DNA of 64,000 nt from Candidatus Bathyarchaeota archaeon (GCA_029259355.1 JAPDIZ010000008.1:1-64000), one strand, 5' to 3'; counted from the stretch's first letter, positions 30,410 to 39,366 are shown. The notes: generated by a model from the sequence alone, not told the origin. A program made the numbers and translations.

Positions 30410-31471
30410 CTACTTAAAAGGAGGCTTTGACTCTAGAAGAGCGCGAAGCAGCTCAGTCATCTGCTCCAGATCCGAGAGCTTCAAAACCTCTGAGAAGCTG
30501 TGCATGTACCTTGCTGGAGCTGCGATGACGCATGAAGGAACCCCTCCTCGAGTGGTTTGGATAGCTGTCGCATCAGTTGTTCCTCCTTCAAGAATTGCTT
30601 TCTGGAGTGAGATTCCACGTTTTGAAGCAGTTTCCTCCACCCAAGTCCTCATCTTTGGGTGGATAATGTATCCTCGAGAAAGTGACCCTCTCCTCCCATC
30701 TGCAACCACAAGCGCGGGCCCTTTGCCCAGCTCAACAGAGCTTGATTCCTCGGGCTTTGCCTCTGGATGGTCTGAGGTTGGCATGGTTTCCAACGCAATC
30801 CCTGCGTCGGGCATGAGCGAGTATGCAGAGGTTACTGCGCCTCTAAGACCCACCTCCTCCTGAACGGTGAACACTCCATACACCCTCATCCTCGGCTCTG
30901 AGCTTTTGAGGGCTTGGATGAGTGCAGCGCATCCAGCTCTATCATCTAAAGCCTTTGCGCACACGAAGCCATTGGGCAATTCGAGGAATGGAGCGTCTAC
31001 GGCGACGGGATCGCCTTCTCTAATGCCCAGCGCATAAACCTCCTCTCTGCTAGAAGCTCCTACATCAATAAAGAGCTTGTCTATCGAAAGAACCTGTTTT
31101 CTCTCATCCTCAGTCATTAAGTGAGCAGATTTCAAGCCGATTACGCCCGATACAACGCTTCCGCTCCTAGTGTAGATCCTTACCCTCTTGCTTGGGAGAA
31201 CGTGGTCTGGAATTCCGTCTAGCTTAGCGAACCTCAAAAACCCCTTTTCCTCTACGTGGGTGACGATGAGGCCAACCTCGTCTTTGTGAGCCGATACCAT
31301 GAGCGAGAAGTCTCCCTCCCCCTTAACCGCGACCAAGTTGCCCATTTTGTCTACGTAGAGCTCGTCAACGAAGCCTTCCAGCTCCTCCCACACCACATCA
31401 TCTACAGCTTCTTCGTATCCCGGAACCCCATCTACTTCGCAGAGCTTTCTGAGAAGGCTGAGAATCTCCAA
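30410..31471 (-). CDS. M42-family aminopeptidase (TET-like)
   Basis: The 353-aa protein carries the ordered metal ligands and acid of the M42 family: VSAHKDEVGL (His-Asp), KALDDRAGC (Asp), VQEEVGLRG (Glu-Glu), ALETMP (Glu/Asp region) and the late His in YMHSF. GGTTDATA is the conserved substrate loop. TET enzymes form large dodecamers that degrade oligopeptides in the cytoplasm. It is monocistronic, with a remnant gene downstream. Confidence 0.92.
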   Translation of the reverse strand: MEILSLLRKLCEVDGVPGYEEAVDDVVWEELEGFVDELYVDKMGNLVAVKGEGDFSLMVSAHKDEVGLIVTHVEEKGFLRFAKLDGIPDHVLPSKRVRIYTRSGSVVSGVIGLKSAHLMTEDERKQVLSIDKLFIDVGASSREEVYALGIREGDPVAVDAPFLELPNGFVCAKALDDRAGCAALIQALKSSEPRMRVYGVFTVQEEVGLRGAVTSAYSLMPDAGIALETMPTSDHPEAKPEESSSVELGKGPALVVADGRRGSLSRGYIIHPKMRTWVEETASKRGISLQKAILEGGTTDATAIQTTRGGVPSCVIAAPARYMHSFSEVLKLSDLEQMTELLRALLESKPPFK

Positions 31472-31642
31472 CGAAACACCCCCACAGAAGTATGCGTAAT
31501 CCTCTTAGCAAAAGACGTATCAGCTTTTCCATAGCCCCACTTCTCTGAGGAATTCGCCGAGGATTCAAGCTCTTGAGACGCCTCTGCACCAAAGGCGTTG
31601 CGTGCGCTACTGATTTATCGCTAGACCACAGGTATTTTCCAC

Positions 31643-32146
31643 ATGAGCCAAAGAAACCTCATCGGCTGCTGTGGGATATACTGCGGAGCTTGCTTCGCCT
31701 ATAGAAGCGAGATACCCAACCTCGCCAAGCGCTTGGCTAACGCGCTAAACCAAGAGAAGTTTTGGAAGATCGCCGTCCCCTTCGACTGGGTCGGAAGCTA
31801 CAAAGATTTCAGGAAGTGGCTAGGCTTCTTAGCGAGGATCAGGTGCAGCGGTTGCCAAGCGGGAGGCGGAAACCCCTTCTGCGAGATAAGGCGCTGCTGC
31901 CAGAAGAGGGGGTATGTATCGTGCGCAGAGTGCGAGGAAATGCCTTGCCAAAAGCTTGAGTGGATGATCAAGCGGTACAAGGGCTGGATACTCAAAAACC
32001 TCCAGCGCATCAAGGAGGTTGGCTACGACGCTTGGCTAGATGAGCAGCGGAAAGCGGTTGAGCAGGGGTTCAAGACGGGAGACGTAATCGCTTCACTTCC
32101 AAGGCCTAAGAAGCGCAGGGCTGGGAAGCAGCGACGCGATTACTGA
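31643..32146 (+). CDS. DUF3795 family cysteine-rich protein
   Basis: The 167-aa protein matches DUF3795: N-terminal LIGCCGIYCGACFAYRSEI, then IRCSGCQAGGGNPFCEIRRCC, and SCAECEEMPCQKLEW. About twelve Cys lie in three clusters, so it probably binds zinc or Fe-S. It begins with ATG 31643 in its own transcription unit. The family's function is unknown. Its tail is basic (RPKKRRAGKQRRDY). The stop overlaps the convergent PIN gene by 7. Confidence 0.85.
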   Translation: MSQRNLIGCCGIYCGACFAYRSEIPNLAKRLANALNQEKFWKIAVPFDWVGSYKDFRKWLGFLARIRCSGCQAGGGNPFCEIRRCCQKRGYVSCAECEEMPCQKLEWMIKRYKGWILKNLQRIKEVGYDAWLDEQRKAVEQGFKTGDVIASLPRPKKRRAGKQRRDY

Positions 32147-32580
32147 CTTTCGCGTAGTAGTCGCTGGAGCTTTTCAGGAGATATGACAAGCTCTGCTGGA
32201 TAGCTCTTTTCCAACAAGAAGGAGACGAGACTTTGGTCTATGGTAAGCAGAAGCAAACCTGTTCTCCATGCTGTCGAGTAGAGTAGGCAGTCTATATAGT
32301 TCCGGCACCCAGCCCAAAACATGCAGTATGCGTCAATGAACGCTTCTGGAGGAGGCTCCAGGAGGCTGTAGGTTTCTCTAATAGCTTTCAAGCCTTCTTC
32401 TACGCGGTCAAGAACTTTTTCCGAAGCTACTCTGAGGAGCTTCCATATTGCTTCGAGCAAGCTAACCTCTAGGTAAAACACCTCTACCTGCTTGAAGAGC
32501 TCTATTGTGGAGGCAACTCGCTCGCCCACGTCTACTCTGAGAGCTGGTAGCAAAAAGCTTGTGTTAACTAGTACGCGAAG
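32140..32580 (-). CDS. PIN-domain protein, probably degenerate
   Basis: RVLVNTSFLLPALRVDV is the PIN N-terminus, but the first catalytic Asp (normally L-V-D-T-S) is Asn. RNYIDCLLYSTAWRTG and LLTIDQSLVSF are later acidic motifs and look intact. No ATG, GTG, TTG or CTG lies at the expected start after the antitoxin gene's stop; the only in-frame starts are deep inside the antitoxin gene, which would be unusual. Coordinates here are the conserved part. Either the gene is dying, or translation starts in the overlap. Confidence 0.6.
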   Translation of the reverse strand, partial: LRVLVNTSFLLPALRVDVGERVASTIELFKQVEVFYLEVSLLEAIWKLLRVASEKVLDRVEEGLKAIRETYSLLEPPPEAFIDAYCMFWAGCRNYIDCLLYSTAWRTGLLLLTIDQSLVSFLLEKSYPAELVISPEKLQRLLRESQ

Positions 32581-32581
32581 C

Positions 32582-32839
32582 CTATTCCTCGATGTAGGAT
32601 TGCTGTTGCTTAACGCTTTCCTCCTCGATCTCTTCTGGAGAGATTTTTGCGAATTTCTCACCGCGTAGCGAGAGCCACACCGCATCCCTTGCTGGTCTAA
32701 CGACCATAGCGCCTCCTTCAACGCTTATCGAGACCAAATCTCCCTCTTGCAAGCCAAGCTTCTCGAAAATTGCTTTCGGAACTACAAGCGTTCGCTTCTT
32801 TCTGATCTTGGCCTTCGTCGTAAAACTCAAAGATATCAC
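32582..32839 (-). CDS. AbrB/SpoVT-type antitoxin
   Basis: The 85-aa protein has the swapped-hairpin AbrB start TTKAKIRKKRTLVVPKAIFEKLGLQEGDLVSI followed by an acidic tail (SPEEIEEESVKQQQS) that would bind the PIN partner. Order and spacing (antitoxin then PIN, stop at 32582) are those of AbrB-VapC modules. It begins ATG 32839. Confidence 0.85.
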   Translation of the reverse strand: MISLSFTTKAKIRKKRTLVVPKAIFEKLGLQEGDLVSISVEGGAMVVRPARDAVWLSLRGEKFAKISPEEIEEESVKQQQSYIEE

Positions 32840-32916
32840 CAGATGAAGAGGGTTTTTCTGACATGGTATTTATTTCTGGCCATTTATGCTTTCCTGGTAG
32901 TATGAGAGCATCGGCT

Positions 32917-33240
32917 CTAGGGGAGGAGGGATTTCTTCAGAAAGTAACGCACTATAGCTCTTCTGTGCCTGTTTCTCGAGAAAATGCCTCTTAACACCTT
33001 GGAGGTTCTTGCGAAGAACTTCTGGTAGCAGAGGTTCATTAGCCGCTGAACCTCTTCAGGCGAAAGCTCCTTAGTCCTCATAACGGTGTGGGCGAAGTCG
33101 TATCTGGAGAAGTCTCTAACCACGAGCCACCCCTCCCTCTCGACCCATTCGTACAGAGGCGTTCCCGGTAGGGAGGTTAGGGGTGTGAAGATGGCGAAGT
33201 CTGGATCGAGCCTCTTGACGAACTCCATGAACTTAGTGGG
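32917..33240 (-). pseudogene. C-terminal fragment of a B12-binding radical SAM protein
   Basis: About 105 residues read like the end of a cobalamin-binding radical SAM protein (BchE type): FVKRLDPDFAIFTPLTSLPGTPLYEW, then DFAHTVMRTKELSPEEVQRLM and a basic YRKF-like tail. The N-terminal radical SAM core and B12 domain are absent, because from about 33240 the frame turns into the antisense of the adjacent GH3-like remnant. It is a truncated relic joined at a deletion or insertion point. Confidence 0.6.
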
Positions 33241-33274
33241 TGCTTCTATGGATAGGAGCGGCTGAAGGAAGAGG

Positions 33275-33797
33275 CTTGAGGCTTTGGCTGAGGAGTGTTT
33301 GAGCAAAGACGTTTCGATTGTTGTTGGCGCACCCTTCTTCTTAGAGAAGTTTGGGAAATTCGTTAAGAAGAGGTTTAGCAAGCCTCCTGCCAAATTCTGG
33401 TGTGTTGAACTGATTTTCTGCGCTGGTGAGCCAAAGATACACACTAGGTATGCCCCGGTTTTGAGGAAGCTCTATGGGGAAAAAGCTGATGTTGTTGAAG
33501 GGTATGGCGCGACAGAAGGGGGTCTTTATGGCTCAAGTCAACGAAAAGCCCACCCTATCCCCCTTCTATGGAGCTATCCTCTACGAGGTATTCGATGGTA
33601 AGGGGGTGAAGCTTCTTCACCAGATGAAGCGCGGCGAAATGGGCTATCTGGTGGTTTCGACGCTAACACTCCTTAGATACTGGATGGGGGATGTAGTGGT
33701 GTGTTTGGAGAATAGCAAGCGCTTTAGGGTCTTGGGCAGGGATACGCTTCCCAACCGCTTTCGCGTTGGCATAAACCGCTGGGTGCGACAGCTTTAA
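33275..33797 (+). pseudogene. Broken GH3-like (acyl-adenylate-forming) ligase fragment
   Basis: The first part (EALAEECLSKDVSIVVGAP, AGEPKIHTRYAPVLRKLYG, DVVEGYGATEGG) and the second part in another frame (GVFMAQVNEKPTLSPFYGA, LLHQMKRGEMGYLVVST, YWMGDVVVCLE) together read as the middle and C-terminal parts of a GH3-type adenylating enzyme. The frame changes near 33515. The N-terminal half is missing, cut at the junction with the radical SAM fragment. Both are decayed. Confidence 0.6.
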
Positions 33798-33824
33798 ATC
33801 AACTCCCAAATCTCCTATCAGTGG

Positions 33825-34031
33825 GTGGAGAAATTGTCCTCAGAAAAAGCTCGTAGGCTAAGCGTTCTTCTCACATACCTCCTCGGGGGGCTCATCCTCA
33901 TAACCATAGGCGTTATCTACATATTATGTGGAGAGTTTAGGTGGGAGCTCTTCATAATAGCTGCTGGCATATTCCTCACAACAATGGGAATTGCTAAGTA
34001 CTACACTGGAGAGGAGTTTGAGAAGAAGTAG
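33825..34031 (+). CDS. Small membrane protein, two TM helices
   Basis: The 68-aa product has basic and acidic ends around two hydrophobic stretches, VLLTYLLGGLILITIGVIYI and ELFIIAAGIFLTTMGIA. The start is GTG at 33825. It lies 21 bases before a radical SAM gene. No family is recognised. Confidence 0.5.
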   Translation: MEKLSSEKARRLSVLLTYLLGGLILITIGVIYILCGEFRWELFIIAAGIFLTTMGIAKYYTGEEFEKK

Positions 34032-34052
34032 CTATGGGCTTCTTGCAGGTAG

Positions 34053-35177
34053 GTGGAGATGTCTCGATTAGCGGTTGAGCGGAGGCTAGTGGAGATAGCT
34101 GATGAGCTGGGAGACCTCCAGTATGATATGGGGCCAATTAGGCCCCCCAATGAGGGAGGAGGTCATTCGCTGCTGATTAGAGCCACCAGAAACTGCCCAT
34201 GGAGACTGTGCGCCTTCTGCTACGGAACACCCTACAACAGAGAAAAGTTTGAGCGCAGACCTGTGGAAGAGGTTAAGCGAGACATAGACTGCGTCAAGGA
34301 CATAACCGACCTCCTATACGAGGCTTCTCAGCTCTTGGGCTTGGGCGGAGCCATAGACATGAGGGTTGCTCGCTCGCTGATATCGATAAACCCTGCTCTC
34401 GCCCACAGCCACAGCTTCGTAAACGCCTTCATGTGGATCGCTCACGGGGGCAGGACAGTTTTCATACAAGATGCGGACAGCCTCATCATAAAGACCCACG
34501 AGCTAGCTGAGATAGTTCGCTACATCTTGGAGGTTTTTCCGCAAGTTGAGCGCATAACCTCGTACGCGAGGTCTAGAACGATATACAGCAAGAAGCTGGA
34601 GGAGCTTAAAGAGCTGAGGGAGGCTGGGCTTAGGAGGCTGCACATAGGGCTGGAAACTGGAGACGATGAGCTTCTAAAGTATGTCAATAAGGGGGTTACC
34701 GCTCAGCAGCACATAGAAGCTGGGAGAAAAGCCATCGAAGCTGGGTTGGAGCTCTCGCTCTACGTCATGCCAGGGCTGGGGGGCAAGAAGTGGTGGAGGC
34801 AGCACGCCCTCAACACCGCGAAGGTTCTCAACGAGATAAACCCCCACTACGTGAGAATGAGGACCTTCGTGCCAAAGCCAGGGACACCGCTCTACCAAGA
34901 GTATGTCGAAGGTGCTTTTCAGTTGCTCTCACCCCACGAATGCCTTAGGGAGATAAAGCTCTTGGTTGAGAACTTGGAGATAGAGGGCAGGCTATGCTTC
35001 GACCACTTCATAAATCCATGCTTCAAGGGCAACATACCCATATTTAGGCAGAGCTATGAGGGCTACAAGCTACCAGAGGAAAAGGACGTTATCCTAAAAA
35101 CCATCGAAGAAGCCTTGGAGGTGGATGAGTCTCAGCACAGGTGGACCCGCGAGCTAGTGGGCACACCATATATCTAA
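34053..35177 (+). CDS. Radical SAM protein with C-x4-C-x2-C motif
   Basis: The 374-aa protein carries RNCPWRLCAFC at residues 46-56, a C-x4-C-x2-C cluster motif (C48, C53, C56) rather than the usual C-x3-C-x2-C. LHIGLETGDDELL and MPGLGGKKWWRQH are the SAM-domain strands. FVPKPGTPLYQEY is typical of the family. It lacks a B12-binding or SPASM domain. It lies between a small membrane protein and a DUF362 gene on the same strand. Function unknown. Confidence 0.82.
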   Translation: MEMSRLAVERRLVEIADELGDLQYDMGPIRPPNEGGGHSLLIRATRNCPWRLCAFCYGTPYNREKFERRPVEEVKRDIDCVKDITDLLYEASQLLGLGGAIDMRVARSLISINPALAHSHSFVNAFMWIAHGGRTVFIQDADSLIIKTHELAEIVRYILEVFPQVERITSYARSRTIYSKKLEELKELREAGLRRLHIGLETGDDELLKYVNKGVTAQQHIEAGRKAIEAGLELSLYVMPGLGGKKWWRQHALNTAKVLNEINPHYVRMRTFVPKPGTPLYQEYVEGAFQLLSPHECLREIKLLVENLEIEGRLCFDHFINPCFKGNIPIFRQSYEGYKLPEEKDVILKTIEEALEVDESQHRWTRELVGTPYI

Positions 35178-35220
35178 CCTCGCCGCAGTACTCCTCATTC
35201 GAAACTGGAAAGTGGTCTCT

Positions 35221-36126
35221 ATGCCAGCTGTGGCGGTGGTCAAGTCCGGCTCTCCTCGCGAAGCGGTGCGAAGAGCTGTGGAGCTCGTGGGTGGGCTGTC
35301 TTTCGTTAGAAGAGGCTACCGCGTCCTCATCAAGCCAAACCTCTGCTGCCCAAAACCCTACACCACTGGAGCTACCGTCTGCCCAGAGGTCGTCATCGAG
35401 CTGGCTAAGATGGTTAGAGAAGCTGGGGGGAAGCCCATAATCGGTGAAAGCCCCATCGTAGGCTACAAGCTGAGCGAGATATTGTACAAAACGGGTTTAG
35501 GCGACCTAGCGAGGAAAGAAGGGATTGAAGTAGCTGACTTCGACTCTGAAGAACCCCAAGAAGTCGTTGTCCAAAACTCCTTGGTGCTAGAGAGCTTCCT
35601 AACCGCTCCGACGGTGCTTGAGTGCGACCACATAGTGTCGGTTGCGGTGATGAAGACACACATGGAGGCTGGGGTAACGCTTTCGATGAAGAACATGAAG
35701 GGCTGTCTCTGGAGGTCTGAGAAGTACAAGCCTCACAGGCTCGGCCTACATCAAGGCATAGTAGACCTCTGCTCAACCATAAGGCCATCGCTAGCCATCA
35801 TCGACGCCACCGTGGGCATGGAGGGAGCTGGTCCAACAGCTGGAGACCCCGTCGAGCTTGGTGCTGTAGTCGCTGGCCAAGACTTCCTAGCGACTGACGC
35901 GGTGGGCTGTGTGGTGATGGGCCACAACCCCTTGGAAATCCCGCACATCAAGCTAGCTGGAGAAAGGGGCTTGGGAGAGCTAGACCTCTCCAAGATAGAG
36001 GTTGTGGGGACTCCTTTGGAGGAGGTGGCTCACCCGTTTAGGACTGCTTCGGGATGGGAACGCATAGGGGCTAGAGTCTCAGCTGGTATAGACTTGATAA
36101 AGTCTCTGCTGAGGAGGGGGAAGTAA
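35221..36126 (+). CDS. DUF362 family protein
   Basis: The protein (301 aa from ATG 35221) has DUF362 blocks: VLIKPNLCCPKPYTTGATV, VSVAVMKTHMEAGVTLSMKNMKG, and VGCVVMGHNPLEIPHI. No ferredoxin domain is fused, unlike many DUF362 proteins. The role is unsettled; redox or iron-sulfur functions have been proposed. It is 43 bases after the radical SAM gene, and GTG 35212 is an alternative start. It overlaps a convergent gene by about 97 bases. Confidence 0.85.
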   Translation: MPAVAVVKSGSPREAVRRAVELVGGLSFVRRGYRVLIKPNLCCPKPYTTGATVCPEVVIELAKMVREAGGKPIIGESPIVGYKLSEILYKTGLGDLARKEGIEVADFDSEEPQEVVVQNSLVLESFLTAPTVLECDHIVSVAVMKTHMEAGVTLSMKNMKGCLWRSEKYKPHRLGLHQGIVDLCSTIRPSLAIIDATVGMEGAGPTAGDPVELGAVVAGQDFLATDAVGCVVMGHNPLEIPHIKLAGERGLGELDLSKIEVVGTPLEEVAHPFRTASGWERIGARVSAGIDLIKSLLRRGK

Positions 36127-36746
36127 GGGCTTCTGGAACGGGGCGGTGTGCAAGGGCTCAGAAGGGGATCTCTCTCGCACGCAGCCCGCTGCAAACATGC
36201 ACCCCCGTCCCATAAAAGGTACTCGCACGGTATGCCGTGAAGAACAGCTGATGCGTAGAACAGCATAGCTAAGGTGAACGCTCTCCACGCGCTCGACGCA
36301 GCAGACCTCTTTTCTAGCATGAGGAGAGCTAGTGCAGCTAGCTGTGCTAGTGCAGAAGGTGGATAGAATGCGAGCATGTAGAGCCCCGTGGAGAAGGCGT
36401 AGCCAAGATACGCTGGAAATTTGTAGCCGCTTCTCAGAAGGACTACTGTAGAAGCAGCTGAAATGACGCTGCCCACCGTCAAAGCAAAAGCGAGCACCAT
36501 CGCCAGAAGCGATGCGGCACGTTCGGGCTTTTGATTAGTTCTAAGTAAAACCTCACGAACTGGGGGGTCGAGGCCGCTTGGAGGCTGTGGAGTGGTCCAC
36601 TGAGCTATCACCCTACTGACCGCCTCAAGATCAACCTTGTAAATGAGAACAGCCGTTGCGAGCGCTAGAGCGGATGAGAGAATCGAGAGAGTTGAGGCGA
36701 GGACTAGAGGATCGATGAGCTTCGCTACAGAAACTCTTTGCACCAA
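36030..36746 (-). CDS. Hypothetical integral membrane protein
   Basis: The 238-aa frame has four or five hydrophobic segments: LVLASTLSILSSALALATAVLI, SLLAMVLAFALTVGSVISA, FSTGLYMLAFYPP, ALAQLAALALLMLE, and FTLAMLFYASAVLHG. Residues from about 190 lie antisense to the DUF362 gene and look composition-driven (PCTPPRSRSPYF), so the original stop may have been lost. No family was recognised. Confidence 0.5.
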   Translation of the reverse strand: MVQRVSVAKLIDPLVLASTLSILSSALALATAVLIYKVDLEAVSRVIAQWTTPQPPSGLDPPVREVLLRTNQKPERAASLLAMVLAFALTVGSVISAASTVVLLRSGYKFPAYLGYAFSTGLYMLAFYPPSALAQLAALALLMLEKRSAASSAWRAFTLAMLFYASAVLHGIPCEYLLWDGGACLQRAACERDPLLSPCTPPRSRSPYFPLLSRDFIKSIPAETLAPMRSHPEAVLNG

Positions 36747-36867
36747 CTTCGATATCTCCGCTCTAAGCGGATAAACTCTCTCTAAAAACCCCTTAGATCA
36801 AGTCACAAATCTTTTCAAAGCTGTTGTGCGGAAAAAGCTGTGCTAATGCAAGGCGTGGTTTGGTGAA

Positions 36868-37809
36868 TTGGCCTCGAAGCATTTCGCTGAAAAGCTAGAG
36901 GAAGCGTGGAGAATACGTAGAGAAGTCTTTGGATCAGAGCTAAGGGTGTACGTGCCTGGAGCGCGCTTCATCTCGCTGTCGATAACTGGTCGTCGCTGCG
37001 AGCTGATGTGCAAGCACTGCTCCGGCTACTACCTACGCAACATGACCCCCGCAGAAACTCCCCACGAATTCCTAAGCGTGTGCCGCGCTCTAAGGAAAAG
37101 GGGAGGTTATGGGTGTCTCGTAAGCGGAGGCTTCGATAGAGAGGGAAAGCTCCCAGTCGAGGGCTTTGTCGAGGCAATTGCTGAAGCAAAGAAAGAGACT
37201 GAGCTTGTGTTCAACATACACCCAGGCTTCGTCAACCGTCGCTTGGCGAAGAAGCTAGCTGAGGCTGGGGTAGATGCTGCATCTGTAGATGTAGTCGGTG
37301 ATTCCCGAGTCGTGGAAGAGGTTTATGGGCTGAGGAAATCCCCAGAAGACTACGAAGTTCTCTTGAGATCGCTCAAAGACGCAGGAATCGACTCCGTTTC
37401 TCCTCACGTGTGTGTTGGGTTGTGGTATGGAAGGGAGTCAAAGGAGGAGGAAGCGCTGAATATGATCCGCAGCGTAGAGCCTGAGGTGCTGGTATTTACG
37501 GTACTTATCCCAACAAGGGGTACGCCGATGGAGGGGGTTTCGCCACCTCCTCCTGAGAGAGTAGCTGAGCTAATCGCGTTAGCTAGAATCTCCATGCCCG
37601 ATGTGGAGATATCGCTGGGGTGTATGAGGCCGGGAGGCCCGTATAGAAGGAGGCTTGACGCACTAGCCATTCAAGCTGGTGTGAACAGGATAGCAGTACC
37701 CTCTACAACTGCGATAAGGAGCGCTTGCAAAACCCTCGAAGTAAAGAAGCTGGAGCTGTGCTGCGCTCTTTCGAGAAGAGTTGAGGAGAAAGCGCTGAGG
37801 CTTGTGTGA
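36868..37809 (+). CDS. Radical SAM protein, LipS2/COG1856-like
   Basis: The 313-aa protein has C44-E-L-M-C48-K-H-C51, then CLVSGGFDREGKLP, VDVVGDSRVVEEVYGL and SLGCMRPGG. This is the biotin-synthase-like COG1856 group, a subset of which was shown in Thermococcus to act as one half of a two-part lipoyl synthase (LipS1/LipS2). TTG-type start is 36868. A TauE gene overlaps its stop. The lplA-lplB operon and a second LipS-like radical SAM lie 2-5 kb downstream, on the opposite strand. The LipS role is inferred from family and neighbourhood. Confidence 0.65.
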   Translation: MASKHFAEKLEEAWRIRREVFGSELRVYVPGARFISLSITGRRCELMCKHCSGYYLRNMTPAETPHEFLSVCRALRKRGGYGCLVSGGFDREGKLPVEGFVEAIAEAKKETELVFNIHPGFVNRRLAKKLAEAGVDAASVDVVGDSRVVEEVYGLRKSPEDYEVLLRSLKDAGIDSVSPHVCVGLWYGRESKEEEALNMIRSVEPEVLVFTVLIPTRGTPMEGVSPPPPERVAELIALARISMPDVEISLGCMRPGGPYRRRLDALAIQAGVNRIAVPSTTAIRSACKTLEVKKLELCCALSRRVEEKALRLV

Positions 37810-38609
37810 ACATGAGCTCTGGGCTCATCATCCTTCTATCAATCGCTGTAGCTGTGGGCGGGTTAGCTTCGTTTCTCGGGATAGGAGGTGGCTCGATACT
37901 CGTCCCAACTCTGCACCTATTTCTAGGATACCCCATGCGCGCAGCGGTTGGGACAAGCCTGGCTGTGGTAGTGTTCACAGCTTCTTCGGCAACCCTAGAG
38001 TACTGCAGGCAGAAGAGAATTGATCCAGTGATAGTAGCTGTTCTCGCTCCAGCCGCGGTTGTGGGAGCGTTGGTGGGGGCTTGGCTTACTCCCTTTTTCG
38101 ACGAACAGAGCATAAAGGCTGTTTTTGCAGCTATCTTGGGTTACGCTTCACTTAGGATGATGGAAGTACTTCCCTCACCTGCTGGAAAACGCACTTTTTC
38201 CATAGGCCCATCCGTCAAGAGAAGGCTGGTGGATTTAGAAGGAGTGGTCTTTGACTACGAGTTGAACGCTACAACGCTTCTCACAGTAGCTCTCCTAACA
38301 GGGCTCATCTCAGGCTTCATCGGCATAGGGGGAGGAATAGTGCTCGTCCCGGCGATGGTGCTTATGGGCGTTCCTGTTCACATAGCGATCGCCTCCTCCA
38401 GCGCATCCATAGCAGTATCCTCCATAGCTTCGTCGTCTACGCACGCTCTTCTGGGGAACGTAAGGACAGACCACTTCCTCCCGCTGCTTACGGGAGTGGT
38501 GGTGGGCGCTCAGCTGGGGAGCAGAGCGGCTAAAAGGACTCCTCCTCGAAGGCTTAGGAGAGTGTTTGGAGTGGTTTTGCTACTAGTAGCTGCTAGGATG
38601 CTGCTCTAA
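37806..38609 (+). CDS. TauE/SafE family sulfite/organosulfonate exporter-like permease
   Basis: The 267-aa membrane protein has two related halves, each with a glycine-rich GIGGG loop (FLGIGGGSILVP at the N-terminus; FIGIGGGIVLVP in the second half). This is the TauE/SafE fold. It would move sulfite, sulfonates or small anions. GTG 37806 overlaps the radical SAM stop as GTGA; ATG 37812 is an alternative start. Co-translation with the radical SAM gene is likely. Confidence 0.88.
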   Translation: MNMSSGLIILLSIAVAVGGLASFLGIGGGSILVPTLHLFLGYPMRAAVGTSLAVVVFTASSATLEYCRQKRIDPVIVAVLAPAAVVGALVGAWLTPFFDEQSIKAVFAAILGYASLRMMEVLPSPAGKRTFSIGPSVKRRLVDLEGVVFDYELNATTLLTVALLTGLISGFIGIGGGIVLVPAMVLMGVPVHIAIASSSASIAVSSIASSSTHALLGNVRTDHFLPLLTGVVVGAQLGSRAAKRTPPRRLRRVFGVVLLLVAARMLL

Positions 38610-39013
38610 GGAAGCTCGATCGCGTTCCCTGGGCATGCCTCAGCGCATATCCGACAGCTTCTTCCAAGAGCTATCCAGCACCTCTCCAAGAGGTCCTCAG
38701 CAACCCTTACCTCTCCAACAAATTTTACGAGGCCGCGAGGACATGCTTCTACGCACTCAGTACATACCCAGCCAGAAGAAAGCCTCACACACCTCTCCAA
38801 GTCCACCACAACAGCCTTTCCACCAACTACAGAGAGCGCTGGTGTATAAGCAATGAGCTCGCACGTGACTACGCAGTTTCCGCACCCCGAACATTTCTCC
38901 TCATCTATGCGTATCCCCCTCCACTCAACTTCAAACAGTTTCTCTGGGCATGCTTCAGCGCATACGCCGCAGAACGTGCACCTATCCACGTCCACCTTAG
39001 GCAAACCCTTCAT
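38606..39013 (-). CDS. Polyferredoxin-like 4Fe-4S protein
   Basis: Two classic C-x2-C-x2-C-x3-C sets occur: CTFCGVCAEACP and CSGCGNCVVTC, and further Cys in CTECVEACP and CRICAEACP, so three or four [4Fe-4S] clusters are plausible in 135 aa. ATG 39013 overlaps the upstream membrane gene's stop as ATGA. It may pass electrons to the lipoate-type radical SAM enzymes, which need a reductant, but that is context inference. Confidence 0.85.
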   Translation of the reverse strand: MKGLPKVDVDRCTFCGVCAEACPEKLFEVEWRGIRIDEEKCSGCGNCVVTCELIAYTPALSVVGGKAVVVDLERCVRLSSGWVCTECVEACPRGLVKFVGEVRVAEDLLERCWIALGRSCRICAEACPGNAIELP

Positions 39014-39366
39014 CTAAGGAGTAGCACCCCCAGAAACACCCCAATCAAGAAGTAGATGGTGATGTTTAGAGCGCTCCACCCAAACACAACCAAGAGCTTC
39101 CCAAGCGGCACCTCCTTGAGGTCTCTCCAGAGCAATACGCCTCTGCTTATGAGCACAAGCTCGATGGGTGCGACCAAGCAGAAAGCGGTGGCGTAGACCT
39201 CTAGAGCTTTGAGGGGTTTTTTCAGCATCCATATGCAGAACGCCCCGGCGAGAGTGTAGGCAACGGCGTGCTCAGCGAGCGCGATCACCCCCTTCCTCTT
39301 CTCCGCTCGGTAGATTTCCTTGACCACTGGAATTCCCCTCCCAGAGAGCACGAGGTATGCATCCAA
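39010..39366 (-). CDS. Hypothetical membrane protein upstream of polyferredoxin
   Basis: The 118-aa protein has three hydrophobic segments: EHAVAYTLAGAFCIWML, VYATAFCLVAPIELVLIS, and LVVFGWSALNITIYFLIGVFLGVLLL. Its stop overlaps the polyferredoxin start as ATGA, so the two are co-translated; a membrane anchor for the ferredoxin is possible. No family is recognised. Confidence 0.65.
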   Translation of the reverse strand: MDAYLVLSGRGIPVVKEIYRAEKRKGVIALAEHAVAYTLAGAFCIWMLKKPLKALEVYATAFCLVAPIELVLISRGVLLWRDLKEVPLGKLLVVFGWSALNITIYFLIGVFLGVLLLR

